A stretch of DNA of 64,000 nucleotides from Bdellovibrionaceae bacterium UBA6776 (lineage in GTDB: Bacteria > Bdellovibrionota > Bdellovibrionia > Bdellovibrionales > UBA1609), in NCBI GenBank assembly GCA_002453155.1, contig DKGG01000039.1, positions 62,001-126,000 of the forward strand, given 5' to 3'. Position numbers and translations under genes: made by a program. Positions 1 to 8,930 of this stretch are shown piece by piece; position 1 is the stretch's first letter; each line of letters starts with the position of its first letter. The notes below the pieces were generated by a model. The model had not been told where the DNA came from. It saw only the letters and a program-made list of their open reading frames with translations, and ran no database searches.

Positions 1-1021
1 GAATCTTCAGCCCAACGAAGAATATTTGGAAATTCAAAAGGTATTGAGTGATTTGGCCGGCCGAAACTCACGTCTTCAACATGTGTGGTTGGCCACCTGT
101 GGAACAATTGCCAACGAAAACGCACTGAAGATTTGTCGTCAAAAGCGAAATGGTGCTCGCATGATTGTGGCGTTTTCCGATGCCTTTGCCGGCCGCTCCA
201 CTTTGATGACCGAAATCACTGACAACCCTGCGTACAAAGTTGGACAGCCCAGTTACAACGAAGTTCTTCGGTTGCCATTTTTTAGCCACAAAGAACCTGG
301 TGGAAAAGACAAAGCCCTTGCGATTTTAAAGGAACATTATGCAAAGCATGGAGACAACATCGGTTGTTTTAGTTTTGAGCCCATGCAAGGCGAAGGTGGG
401 TACAAATATCCATCTCGAGATTTTTTACTTCCTCTTCTTGAGTTTTGTCGAGAGAAAGGAATTCCTGTTTGGGCCGACGAGGTTCAAACTTTTTGCAGAA
501 CGGGTCAGTTCTTTGCTTTTGAGACTTTTGACATTGGTGACTTTATTGATGTTTGTACCATCGCAAAGACGGCGCAAAATGGAGCCACTCTCTTTACTCC
601 TGATATGAATCCCAATCCTGGCCTTCTGGGTGGGACTTTTTCCGGATCCAGTTCTTCTTTGCGCGCGGGCGTGGAAATTTTGAAGGAGTTGGATCAAGGG
701 CAATACATGGGGCCACAGGGGAAAATTCAAAAAATACACAACAACGTTTTGAAAATGCTCAGGGACCTTTCAGAAGGTTCGTGCAAGGGCAAATTGAATG
801 ATCCGGACGGTTTGGGTCTAATGGTTGCATTTACTCCTGGCGATGGATCCAAAGAAACTCAATTGAAAATTGTTAAGAAACTTTATGAGAACGGTTTGAT
901 GTGTTTTGGATGCGGTCATGATCCCTATCGCATTCGGTTTTTGATTCCTGCAATTTTAAATGAAGAGCACATTGAAGTTGCAAAAGGGGTCTTGGAAAAA
1001 ACTCTCGTGGAGAACATTTGA
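1..1021 (+). CDS. Class III aminotransferase (AstC-like), 5' truncated
   Basis: This is a PLP-dependent class III aminotransferase whose N-terminus lies outside the window; the reading frame is open from base 2. Visible landmarks are a substrate/PLP segment EPMQGEGG, the DEVQTFCRTG stretch that holds the PLP-ring aspartate, the likely Schiff-base lysine in CTIAKTAQNG, and a C-terminal GTFSGSSSSLRAG region. It overlaps the next gene by TTGA and leads a run ending in astA and astD, so the likely job is the transamination of succinylornithine (AST pathway) or of ornithine/acetylornithine. The family is clear. The exact substrate is inferred from neighbours, because the amino-terminal substrate-binding part is missing. 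Confidence 0.8.
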   Translation, partial: NLQPNEEYLEIQKVLSDLAGRNSRLQHVWLATCGTIANENALKICRQKRNGARMIVAFSDAFAGRSTLMTEITDNPAYKVGQPSYNEVLRLPFFSHKEPGGKDKALAILKEHYAKHGDNIGCFSFEPMQGEGGYKYPSRDFLLPLLEFCREKGIPVWADEVQTFCRTGQFFAFETFDIGDFIDVCTIAKTAQNGATLFTPDMNPNPGLLGGTFSGSSSSLRAGVEILKELDQGQYMGPQGKIQKIHNNVLKMLRDLSEGSCKGKLNDPDGLGLMVAFTPGDGSKETQLKIVKKLYENGLMCFGCGHDPYRIRFLIPAILNEEHIEVAKGVLEKTLVENI

Positions 1022-2349
1022 GTTTTATAGAAGATTGTCGACAGATCATTGGACTTGATAGCACTCCTGGTCAGGGGTGCTTGTCCGTTGCCGAAAAGCT
1101 GAGGAGTTTTGCCGAAGAGGCAGGATTCCATTGTGACTTTTACGGAGAAAATCAGCAGGGCTTGCCTCAAGCCAACCTGTTAATACGTCCCAAATCTTCG
1201 AATCGAAAAAAAGAGCTTCTCTTGCAAACTCACATGGATACCGTGGAGCCTGGAAACTATGGCTCCTGGACACGCACCCAAGCCAATCCCTTTCAAGTGA
1301 ATGTCTATGGAGACGAAATGTACGGTTTGGGGGTTGCGGATGTAAAGTTGGACTTTATGTGTAAGCTTGAAGCAGCTAAAAGTTTTGCTCACGAGAAAAA
1401 TTTTAAATCCCCTTTTGTTTTGGCGGCCACCTATGGGGCGCAAACCGGAATGAATGGGGCCATTCGATTGATGAGAAAAAAACTGATTGATGCAGACAGA
1501 GCCTTGATTGGAGAGCCTACGGGCCTAAAAGTCTGCGCCTCTGGAATGGGGCTTGCCACCGTAGATATTTTTGTTCCCTTTGGGGACCAAGAGCGCGCTT
1601 ATCGAGAGTCCCATGATTTGATGGAATCCAGCTCGACCCAATCCAAACTTTTTCACGGAAAAGCGGCTCACTCGTCCAATCCAGATTCCGGTGAGAACGC
1701 AATTTTTAAAGCCCTCGATTACTTAGAACAGTTGCCGACCGGACTTGCGATTATGGATTTTGATGGGGGAATCAATGACAACTCGGTTCCTCCACAAGCA
1801 TTTTTAGAAGTGGATTTTGTGGGAGACTTGAAAGCTCCTACGGCACAAAAACTCATACGGATTCACAAAGTGATTGGTCAGTTGCGAGAAAAAATGAGAG
1901 AGGAACGCGACCATCGCTTTGAACCGAATCATTCTACTTTAAATTTGGGAACCATACGAACCACATCTGATGGTGTTTACATTTCTGGAAGTTGTCGAAT
2001 CCCTCCAAGTGTGGACGATGGGGTTTACCGATCTTGGATGAATGAGATGGGTCAAGTTTGCGCCGAAGTGGGTGGAAGATTTTCCGTACGAGACTACCGT
2101 CGTGGATTTGATTCATCGAAGTCAGATTTTGCCAAAGAGGTTTGTGATCTTGCAGGTATGAAAGCTCCACTTGCGATTCCAACAACCACGGAAGCAAGCG
2201 TGTTTTCTAAAATGGGAATTGCCTGTGTGGTTTATGGGGCCGGCGAGAGTTTAGGAAACTCTCATCAGCCCAACGAAATGGTTCGAGTTTCCGAGTTGAA
2301 TCGAAGCATTGAGTTTTATCGATCTTGTATTGAAAGGTTTTGTTTATGA
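1018..2349 (+). CDS. M20-family protein lacking the catalytic Glu pair
   Basis: The 443-residue fold is that of M20/ArgE-DapE zinc deacylases: THMD at residues 71-74, a GLGVAD metal aspartate near 108, IGEPTG near 164-169, a dimerisation segment around HGKAAHSS, and a C-terminal GNSHQPNE histidine motif. The place where ArgE and DapE carry D-E-E (general base plus bridging metal ligand) reads G140-A141-Q142 (bases 1435-1443). Catalysis as known for the family would therefore be lost or altered. The TTG start is supported by GGAG just upstream and a 4-base overlap with the aminotransferase stop. By context it should act on N-acyl-ornithine, N-acyl-glutamate or a related compound. It could instead be a non-catalytic or re-purposed member. 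Confidence 0.8.
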   Translation: MSFIEDCRQIIGLDSTPGQGCLSVAEKLRSFAEEAGFHCDFYGENQQGLPQANLLIRPKSSNRKKELLLQTHMDTVEPGNYGSWTRTQANPFQVNVYGDEMYGLGVADVKLDFMCKLEAAKSFAHEKNFKSPFVLAATYGAQTGMNGAIRLMRKKLIDADRALIGEPTGLKVCASGMGLATVDIFVPFGDQERAYRESHDLMESSSTQSKLFHGKAAHSSNPDSGENAIFKALDYLEQLPTGLAIMDFDGGINDNSVPPQAFLEVDFVGDLKAPTAQKLIRIHKVIGQLREKMREERDHRFEPNHSTLNLGTIRTTSDGVYISGSCRIPPSVDDGVYRSWMNEMGQVCAEVGGRFSVRDYRRGFDSSKSDFAKEVCDLAGMKAPLAIPTTTEASVFSKMGIACVVYGAGESLGNSHQPNEMVRVSELNRSIEFYRSCIERFCL

Positions 2350-3377
2350 ACTTTGTGGTCCGCAGTGCTCGTAGGGAAGATTTGTCTCAGCTTTTTGATT
2401 TGGCCAGACAGTTTACGCTGTTAAATTTGCCCGCAGAAAAACGGTTGATCGAATCGAAGCTCGAAAAGTCTTTGGCCTCTTTTGCAGGTGAGCTGGATAA
2501 AGATCAGGCGGAATATCTTTTTGTTTTGGAAGATTTGGAAACGAAGTTCATCGCAGGAAGTTCCATGATCCTGGCTAAAAGTGGAACCAGGGATTCGGCG
2601 AATTTCAGCTTTGAAGTTTTGAAAAGAGAAAGATTTTCTCGAGAATTGGGAATTGGATTTATTCACCAGATCCTTCGATTGAAATCGAATACGGATGGTC
2701 CCACGGAAGTGGGAGGTCTCATCGTTGATCGTGGTTATCGCCGACGGCCCGAAAAAGTGGGTCGAATGATCAGTTTGTCTCGATTTTTATATATTGGTTT
2801 GCATTTGGATCGTTTTGAAAAAGACCTGCACGCTGAGATGGCACCGCCCTTGACCGAAGAAGGTCGAAGTGAGTTTTGGGAATCCTTGGGGCGGCGATTT
2901 ACGGGAATGCCTTACCATGAAGCGGACATGCTCAGCAGCACCAACAATGACTTTATTCGCAGCCTTTTTCCCGAAGAAGACATCTACCTGTGTCTCTTGG
3001 ATTCCAAAGCCAGACTTGTTTTGGGCCAAGTTGGGGAAGAAACCCAGGCAGCGATGCATTTGTTAAAAAAATTGGGATTTAAATACAAAAACGAAGTGGA
3101 TCCTTTTGATGGAGGTCCTCACTTTGGATGTCCTGCCAAAGAGTGCTCATTGGTCAAAAATGTAAAGAAGATGAAGTGGGGCGGAGAAGCTTCAAAAGGA
3201 TACCCTTTATCGGGTTTGGTTGGAGTGGAGCGAGATTCGGAATTTGAATCCGTTTGGGCTTCATTTGCTGTTAAAAAAGACAAAATATTTTTTCCTAAAA
3301 AGGTTTCGGAAATTTTAGGGTTGGAAGACGGTGAAAAAGTCGCGGTTACAAACTATCAACCCATTGATAAAGAATAA
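2346..3377 (+). CDS. astA: Arginine N-succinyltransferase (AstA)
   Basis: This is the first enzyme of the arginine succinyltransferase pathway, transferring succinyl from succinyl-CoA to arginine. The 343-residue product has the AstA pattern throughout: an N-terminal VRSARREDLSQLFDLA, a central GGLIVDRGYRR and HAEMAPP, then EFWESLGRRFTGMPYHEADML, and a late FDGGPHFGCP. I chose the ATG at 2346, which overlaps the previous stop as ATGA and has AAAGG upstream, over an in-frame TTG two codons earlier. AstB and AstE, which complete the pathway, are not in the window. Confidence 0.93.
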   Translation: MNFVVRSARREDLSQLFDLARQFTLLNLPAEKRLIESKLEKSLASFAGELDKDQAEYLFVLEDLETKFIAGSSMILAKSGTRDSANFSFEVLKRERFSRELGIGFIHQILRLKSNTDGPTEVGGLIVDRGYRRRPEKVGRMISLSRFLYIGLHLDRFEKDLHAEMAPPLTEEGRSEFWESLGRRFTGMPYHEADMLSSTNNDFIRSLFPEEDIYLCLLDSKARLVLGQVGEETQAAMHLLKKLGFKYKNEVDPFDGGPHFGCPAKECSLVKNVKKMKWGGEASKGYPLSGLVGVERDSEFESVWASFAVKKDKIFFPKKVSEILGLEDGEKVAVTNYQPIDKE

Positions 3378-3455
3378 TGGACCAGGTTGGACCTTCTGGT
3401 CTCCTGATCGATTGAAAAATATGTTAATTTGGTTGCGGACAAAAAGGGAGTTGTT

Positions 3456-4955
3456 ATGAAGACCATAAAGTTCAAGGGAGATTACATCGGGTCCGAGTTT
3501 ATTCGACCGGAATCTGGTGAGGAAAGTTGGGAAGTCCACTCTCCGGCGGATTTAAGTGATCTGGTTTTTGAACCTGAAGCCTTCTTTTCTCATGTGGACA
3601 AAGCTGTGGAATCTGCAAATAACGCCTACAAGGCGTGGCGTGCAACCACCCTTGAAGAACGAAAAAATCATCTTTTAAAGTTGAAGGAGGTTTTTCAAAA
3701 GCATGCGGATGAAATGGCCGAAATTATCAGCCGCGAAACAGGAAAGCCCCTTTGGGAAGCGAAGACCGAAAGTGCAGCACTGTCGGCTAAGATTGATGTG
3801 ACTATTGGACACTCCTTAAAACACATCGAAGGTGAATTTTTGAAAGATGCACTTCCTGGTGTGGATGGAGTGGTGCGTTTCAAATCTCGCGGAGTCTTTG
3901 CGGTCCTAGGGCCCTTTAATTTCCCGGCCCATTTGGCAAATGGTCATATCATTCCTGCACTGCTTACTGGAAACACCGTCATTTTTAAGCCTTCAGAGAA
4001 GACCCCAGCCGTGGGTCAATTCTACGCGGAAATGATTCATGAAGCCGGATTTCCCAAAGGTGTTTTCAACCTTCTTCAAGGAAAAGCAGAAACGGGCAAA
4101 CGCCTGACCACACATGATGGCATCGATGGCATCTTGTTCACTGGATCTTACGAAGTGGGATTGAAAATCAAACAAGACACCATTTCCCACTTTTGGAAAA
4201 TGCTGGCTTTAGAGATGGGTGGAAAGAATGCCACAATTGTTTGGGAGGATGCTCTTTTAGACAAGGCACTCTATGAAACTTTAATTGGATGTTTTTTGAC
4301 TTCCGGTCAGCGGTGTTCATGCACCAGTCGAGTGATCTTGCACTCCAAAATCTACGATCAGTTCTTGGAGCGTTTTTATCAAAATGCAAAAAAGATCAAA
4401 ATTGGTCATTGGAAGGAAGATGTTTTTATGGGGCCACTGATCAGCGCCGAGGCGGTTGAAAAGTACATTCGATTCCAAGAAATTGCCAAGCGTGAGGGTG
4501 CGGAATCTATCATGAGAGGAAAAAGCCTAGATCTTCCTCATAAAGGCCACTATGTCACTCCAAGTATCAATGCTGTCGGAAAATTTGATCCGAAGTCGGT
4601 TTACCAAAAGAGTGAAATTTTTGGTCCAAATGTTTCTGTTTTTAAGGTGGATGATTTTGAAGAGGCTATGGTGATCAACAACTCCACAGGATTTGGATTG
4701 GTTACGGCATTGTTCTCTAAAAATAAAAGCCTTTATGAGAAGACTTTGATGGAAGCTAAAGTTGGTTTGGTGAATTGGAATCGAACGACCAATGGAGCCA
4801 GCTCCAAGTTGCCGTTTGGTGGAATGGGCAAATCTGGAAATGATCGACCTTCGGGAGATTTCGCCATTCAATACTGCACGGTTCCGGTTTCCAGTCTTGA
4901 AGATTACAATGAGTCTCTTCCCGAGAAGCTGATGCCAGGACTTGATTTTCAGTAA
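3456..4955 (+). CDS. astD: Succinylglutamate-semialdehyde dehydrogenase (AstD)
   Basis: This is an NAD-dependent aldehyde dehydrogenase of 499 residues. Visible family landmarks are FGPFNFP-type cofactor contacts (LGPFNFPAHLANGH), the nucleotide-binding FTGSYEVG, the general-base glutamate in LALEMGGKN, the catalytic cysteine in SGQRCSCTSR and the late PFGGMGKSGNDRPSG. In the AST pathway it oxidises N-succinylglutamate semialdehyde to N-succinylglutamate. The ATG at 3456 is preceded by AAAGGGAG at good spacing, so upstream in-frame TTG codons were ignored. A 78-base gap separates it from astA; the run of four genes reads as one catabolic operon. Confidence 0.93.
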   Translation: MKTIKFKGDYIGSEFIRPESGEESWEVHSPADLSDLVFEPEAFFSHVDKAVESANNAYKAWRATTLEERKNHLLKLKEVFQKHADEMAEIISRETGKPLWEAKTESAALSAKIDVTIGHSLKHIEGEFLKDALPGVDGVVRFKSRGVFAVLGPFNFPAHLANGHIIPALLTGNTVIFKPSEKTPAVGQFYAEMIHEAGFPKGVFNLLQGKAETGKRLTTHDGIDGILFTGSYEVGLKIKQDTISHFWKMLALEMGGKNATIVWEDALLDKALYETLIGCFLTSGQRCSCTSRVILHSKIYDQFLERFYQNAKKIKIGHWKEDVFMGPLISAEAVEKYIRFQEIAKREGAESIMRGKSLDLPHKGHYVTPSINAVGKFDPKSVYQKSEIFGPNVSVFKVDDFEEAMVINNSTGFGLVTALFSKNKSLYEKTLMEAKVGLVNWNRTTNGASSKLPFGGMGKSGNDRPSGDFAIQYCTVPVSSLEDYNESLPEKLMPGLDFQ

Positions 4956-4956
4956 G

Positions 4957-6003
4957 ATGAAATATGCTGCAATTGTTCTTATAGCTCTTTTGGGCGTCGG
5001 AATTTTATTTTGGGAGATGGCTTTTGAACGGGTCATCTTGCCTTCGGGTTCCGTTCAGGTTCCTGAAACTCAAGTCTTGGATGTTCCCAAAGGCTCCACC
5101 TTCCGATCGGTGGCCAAAAAATTGGCCGATCAAAACATCATCTCAAATCCTCGGGCATTCTTACTTTACCTGAAACTGAAAGGGGAGAGCCAAGGACTTA
5201 AGGTGGGCGAATACGAAATTCAATCTGGGCTCCATTTGAAAGATCTCCTAGGAATTTTGACTTCGGGAAAATCAAAGCAATATGCAATCACCTTTCCGGA
5301 AGGTTCTAATATTTTTGAGATGGCGGATCTATTGGAAGCTACTGGGCGCTTCCGTGCAGAGGAGTTTCTTAGGGAAGTTCGAAATCCTGAAGTGGTGCAA
5401 AAATTGATTGGTCAAAGATTTCCAAGTCTTGAAGGTTACCTTTTTCCGGAGACCTATCAGTACACAAAATTTACAACTCTCAAAGAAATGGTTCGATCCA
5501 TGACCGATCGATTTTTAAAAGTCTACGAAGAGGTTTCCATGGGCTACCAAGGACCTTTGAAACGTCATGAGATTGTAACTTTAGCGAGTGTGATTGAAAA
5601 AGAGACGGGAGCTCCTGGTGAAAGACCTTTGATTTCTTCGGTTTTTCACAATCGATTGAAAAAGGGAATGCGCTTGCAAAGTGACCCTACAATTATTTAT
5701 GGGTATTGGGTTGAAAATGGCGAGCCTTTAAGAAATATCCGAAAGAGCGATATTCAAAAAGGCACCCCTTACAATACCTATCGAGTGAAGGCTTTGCCGG
5801 TGGGTCCCGTAGCAAATCCAGGAGCTGAGGCTTTGAAGGCTGCTATGTTGCCAGCACAAAGCGACTATCTTTACTTTGTCAGCCGCAATGATGGGACTCA
5901 TGTTTTTACGCACACCTATTCAGACCATCAAAAGGCAGTTCGAGATTTTCAGTTGAATCGCAAAGCTCGCGAAGGAAAATCTTGGCGTAACTTAAATAAG
6001 TGA
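4957..6003 (+). CDS. mltG: Endolytic murein transglycosylase MltG
   Basis: The 348-residue protein has a single N-terminal membrane anchor (residues 1-20) followed by a LysM-like and YceG domain. The catalytic glutamate lies in the diagnostic stretch ASVIEKETGAPGER, followed by SVFHNRLKKGMRLQSDPT. MltG cleaves nascent glycan strands at the inner membrane and sets chain length. Its start lies one base after the astD stop. The ribosome site is weak, and a TTG at 4942 inside astD is an alternative. It is probably read through from the ast genes, although it has no link to arginine use. Confidence 0.93.
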   Translation: MKYAAIVLIALLGVGILFWEMAFERVILPSGSVQVPETQVLDVPKGSTFRSVAKKLADQNIISNPRAFLLYLKLKGESQGLKVGEYEIQSGLHLKDLLGILTSGKSKQYAITFPEGSNIFEMADLLEATGRFRAEEFLREVRNPEVVQKLIGQRFPSLEGYLFPETYQYTKFTTLKEMVRSMTDRFLKVYEEVSMGYQGPLKRHEIVTLASVIEKETGAPGERPLISSVFHNRLKKGMRLQSDPTIIYGYWVENGEPLRNIRKSDIQKGTPYNTYRVKALPVGPVANPGAEALKAAMLPAQSDYLYFVSRNDGTHVFTHTYSDHQKAVRDFQLNRKAREGKSWRNLNK

Positions 6004-6015
6004 TTTCAAATAGAT

Positions 6016-6699
6016 TTAATTCTTTTTAAGAAAATCCACTTTGATCCATTTTTTTACAGATCCGGATTCATCAACAATTTGCATTTGATAAACAATGGTA
6101 TTGTCTGATTGGACGATCTTGTAAACCTGAGAAGAGAAGTTTTGATCCTCCATGGCTTTTGAAGGAGGCGTTGCTTTGGACTCCCCCTGTTTGACTTTGC
6201 CAACCAAAGGATCTTTTGAATTCAAAGACATCGAAAGCGTTCGCATTTGAGTGGTGGTTTGTCCCCCAGCAGCCACATTGACCTCCGAAGGAAATTGAAA
6301 TTGCAAATCGAGGGTTTTCAAATTAAGCGCATTTCTCACGCAAACGGCGGAGTACTGATGATCCTCAGCTGCAACTTTTTCTTCTTTAAGAACGGGCTTT
6401 TCTTTGATGTGGTACTGGAAGTTTGTGGCTTTATCCACAAAGTAAAACTCCATATTGATGTATTGGTAAAGACCGGGCTCCATTACGGGATCTGGTGAAG
6501 CGGATTGAGGCCAGCTGACTTTGGAGACGTTTGAATCTTTTTCGATTTCACTGGTGATGGGCTTGTAGGAATCTGCAGCTGGGCACTGAACCACATCTCC
6601 TGTGTCCACTCTGGAAAACCCGCCGCCTCCGCCACAAGACACCAACGAAAGACTCAAGATTAAGCCTGCGGAACCACCAAGTAACAGAGTACGTGTCAT
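6016..6699 (-). CDS. Putative lipoprotein, unknown function
   Basis: The 227-residue product begins with a clear lipoprotein signal: a basic start, a hydrophobic core, then LSLVSC followed by five glycines. No known domain is recognised in the mature part. It contains acidic/lysine segments and ends SVKKWIKVDFLKKN, a pattern compatible with a small beta-rich domain. AAAGG lies upstream of the ATG. It converges on mltG with only 12 bases between the two stops and no clear terminator there. Confidence 0.7.
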   Translation of the reverse strand: MTRTLLLGGSAGLILSLSLVSCGGGGGFSRVDTGDVVQCPAADSYKPITSEIEKDSNVSKVSWPQSASPDPVMEPGLYQYINMEFYFVDKATNFQYHIKEKPVLKEEKVAAEDHQYSAVCVRNALNLKTLDLQFQFPSEVNVAAGGQTTTQMRTLSMSLNSKDPLVGKVKQGESKATPPSKAMEDQNFSSQVYKIVQSDNTIVYQMQIVDESGSVKKWIKVDFLKKN

Positions 6700-6769
6700 G
6701 ATAAGAAAACCTTTCTTTGATCAAACCAATATGGGGATTTTTATAGCAAAAATTCGACCAAGGCACCAC

Positions 6770-7240
6770 TTATTGAGTGGGAATGGAGGAGGAAATTTCC
6801 TGAAATTCATTCACTGATGGCTGGTATTTGTACACATTTAAGCGGGGGCGGCGGGCTTCATCAAAGGTCGGAACCAAAAGCTCCTCAAGTCCATCATGAT
6901 CCACATCACTGGCTACCAAACGAGACATGTGGCCCCGATAATTGAACTGACCATCCAATGGGTGGCCGGTGCGAATCTCGTACACTTTTTTTAGGCTGCC
7001 ATCTTCTCCATTCTCAAAAAATTCAATAAATACACCCTCTCCATCAATCATCTTTACCGCTTTTAAAGATCCCCGAGATTGCATAAACTGACCGCGAACA
7101 GTGGCTAGAACCCTTCGTTGGTGGGTTCGAAATTGATCCTGAACTTGAGACCTCAAGGAGGGGACCAAAGCAATGACTGCGAATCCCACAGAAGTGATTG
7201 CTAGTAGCCCAATTAAAATCCATTGAATTCCGGTTCGCAT
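6770..7240 (-). CDS. Small membrane-anchored protein with FG-GAP-like tail
   Basis: The 156-residue protein has one N-terminal transmembrane helix (about residues 7-27) and a soluble remainder. Near the C-terminus, ASDVDHDGLEELLVP resembles the calcium-binding D-x-D-x-D-G-x-x-E/D loop of FG-GAP/VCBS repeats, but only a single copy is visible. Its function is unknown. It is probably anchored in the inner membrane with the domain in the periplasm. The ribosome-binding site is weak (TAAGAGAC). Confidence 0.6.
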   Translation of the reverse strand: MRTGIQWILIGLLAITSVGFAVIALVPSLRSQVQDQFRTHQRRVLATVRGQFMQSRGSLKAVKMIDGEGVFIEFFENGEDGSLKKVYEIRTGHPLDGQFNYRGHMSRLVASDVDHDGLEELLVPTFDEARRPRLNVYKYQPSVNEFQEISSSIPTQ

Positions 7241-7279
7241 GTCTCTTAGTCTCTCTAAAAATGGGATTTTTGAAAAGTC

Positions 7280-7957
7280 CTATTGCAGTTTCGCAATGAA
7301 ACTCAGCATTCTTCCCGCATTCTTTCCGTTCCTACGATAGGAGGGGTGCTCAGAGCTCGAAAACGTATCGATGGATAGAAATTCCAGTTTCATATTCGGA
7401 GCCAGAGAACGTCCTTGGTTTTCTATGATTGGATCCAGATTTACGTATCGTTTATCGGAATCTTTGTGAGGGAAAATAATTTTTGAAGGATCCCCACCAG
7501 GATCTGATTTTGCTAACCGTTCAGCAACATCAATGCCCACTTCAAAGCTTTGTTTTAAAATATGAGGCCCAGCCACAACAAAGACCTTGTCCTTCTCTAA
7601 AGGGCGAAGCCTTTCAAGGGCCTTGGTGAAAATTCCATTTTCTACACCTCTCCATCCTGCATGTAGACCAAACACTCTTTCGGGAGTTTCAATCAATAAG
7701 GGAATGCAATCTGCAGTTTGAATGACAAGAGCTTCATTTTTGTTTTGGCTCCAGTGGCCATCGGCTTCGACAATTTGGTCTGTGGATTCAATAACGATGT
7801 TACTGTGGATCTGTTTCAACATTCTAAAATCAAAGTCAGGATACAGCCTCTTTAGATGTTCCAAACTGGCGTCTTTGGATCCAAAAAAGCCTAAGGAATT
7901 GGTCGTCTTGAACTCATGCCCTAAAAAAACATCGTGCTCGTAAATCTTTTTAAACAT
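7280..7957 (-). CDS. pgeF: Peptidoglycan editing factor PgeF (YfiH/laccase-domain)
   Basis: The 225-residue protein has the DUF152/YfiH signature set: TADCIPLL with the metal cysteine, FGLHAGWRGVENG with the metal histidine, and an upstream KQIHSNIV. Family members bind a metal, act on purine nucleosides, and in E. coli prevent mis-incorporation of non-canonical residues into peptidoglycan stems. It overlaps the end of rluD by 8 bases. The rluD-pgeF pairing is also seen in E. coli, which strengthens the call. Confidence 0.88.
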   Translation of the reverse strand: MFKKIYEHDVFLGHEFKTTNSLGFFGSKDASLEHLKRLYPDFDFRMLKQIHSNIVIESTDQIVEADGHWSQNKNEALVIQTADCIPLLIETPERVFGLHAGWRGVENGIFTKALERLRPLEKDKVFVVAGPHILKQSFEVGIDVAERLAKSDPGGDPSKIIFPHKDSDKRYVNLDPIIENQGRSLAPNMKLEFLSIDTFSSSEHPSYRRNGKNAGRMLSFIAKLQ

Positions 7958-8930
7958 CCTTAAATCCTAGTAAGGATACTAGGGGCGTCAAGTTTTCGGG
8001 CCAATTCTCTTTAAATAAAAGGAATTCATTGGTGATGGGATGGTGGAATCCCAATTCTCGGGCATGAAGGCCAATGCCTTTCATCGAGCGAATGCAATCG
8101 ATCAATTCTGAGCTGAGTGGCTTCAATCGTCTTGAAGTGGAATAAATGGGATCACCAACGATGGGGCATTCCATTTCACTCATGTGAACTCGAATTTGAT
8201 GGGTTCGGCCCGTTTCCAGTTTGCATTGAATCAAACTTATGCCCCGGGAGGACTTCAAAGTTTGATAATGTGTGATTGCGATTTTTCCCTTGGAGCCGGA
8301 GTGGAACTTCTTGCGATGAACGGGGTGTCGCTCCAAGTGGGTTTGAATCCGACCTTGGGCTTTTATGGGAGTTCCATAAACCAAGGCATAATAAATGCGG
8401 TGGACGGATTTTTCTTTAAATTGATGGCCAAGGGACTCGAGGGCCCTCTCTGTTTTTGCCACAACCAGGATTCCAGAGGTGTCCTTGTCTAATCGATGGA
8501 CAATGCCAGGCCGTTTTTCATTAAAGCCAATTTTCAAACCTTCGATCTTTCCAAGAATGGCATTTACCAAAGTGTCTTGTGCATGTCCTGCAGCAGGATG
8601 CACCACGAGTCCAGCAGGTTTGTGAACAACCAGGCAATGTTCATCTTCATAGAGAATGGGTATTTCTAATTCTAAAGCTTTGAGCTCATTCGCCTCTGGA
8701 TGGGGCACGGTCAGTAAGATCTGATCTCCGGTCTTGAGCTTGTAAGAGGATTTTGAAGGGAGGCCGTTCACAGATACGAAACCTTGCTCAATCAGTTGAG
8801 TACATTTCGATCTGGAAAACTTGAGATCGGTCTTTTGAAAGTGATCTTGCAAGAATCGATCAAGACGTTGCCCGGAAACCCCCGACTCAATTGTTAAAGT
8901 ATCTGAATATCGGTAAGTTTCAGCGCTCAC
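7950..8930 (-). CDS. rluD: 23S rRNA pseudouridine synthase, RluD type
   Basis: The 326-residue protein has an N-terminal S4 RNA-binding domain (GQRLDRFLQDHF through SVNGLPSKSSYKL) and a catalytic domain with HRLDKDTSGILVVAKT, where the aspartate is the nucleophile. Family members make pseudouridines in helix 69 of 23S rRNA. It starts at GTG, overlapping the preceding stop as GTGA. RluC-type substrate choice cannot be excluded, but the pairing with pgeF favours RluD. Confidence 0.9.
   Translation of the reverse strand: MSAETYRYSDTLTIESGVSGQRLDRFLQDHFQKTDLKFSRSKCTQLIEQGFVSVNGLPSKSSYKLKTGDQILLTVPHPEANELKALELEIPILYEDEHCLVVHKPAGLVVHPAAGHAQDTLVNAILGKIEGLKIGFNEKRPGIVHRLDKDTSGILVVAKTERALESLGHQFKEKSVHRIYYALVYGTPIKAQGRIQTHLERHPVHRKKFHSGSKGKIAITHYQTLKSSRGISLIQCKLETGRTHQIRVHMSEMECPIVGDPIYSTSRRLKPLSSELIDCIRSMKGIGLHARELGFHHPITNEFLLFKENWPENLTPLVSLLGFKDV

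Noticed and set aside
4527..5036. 169-codon minus-strand frame opposite astD and mltG
   Set aside because: It is antisense to two recognised genes and has no domain or start signal.
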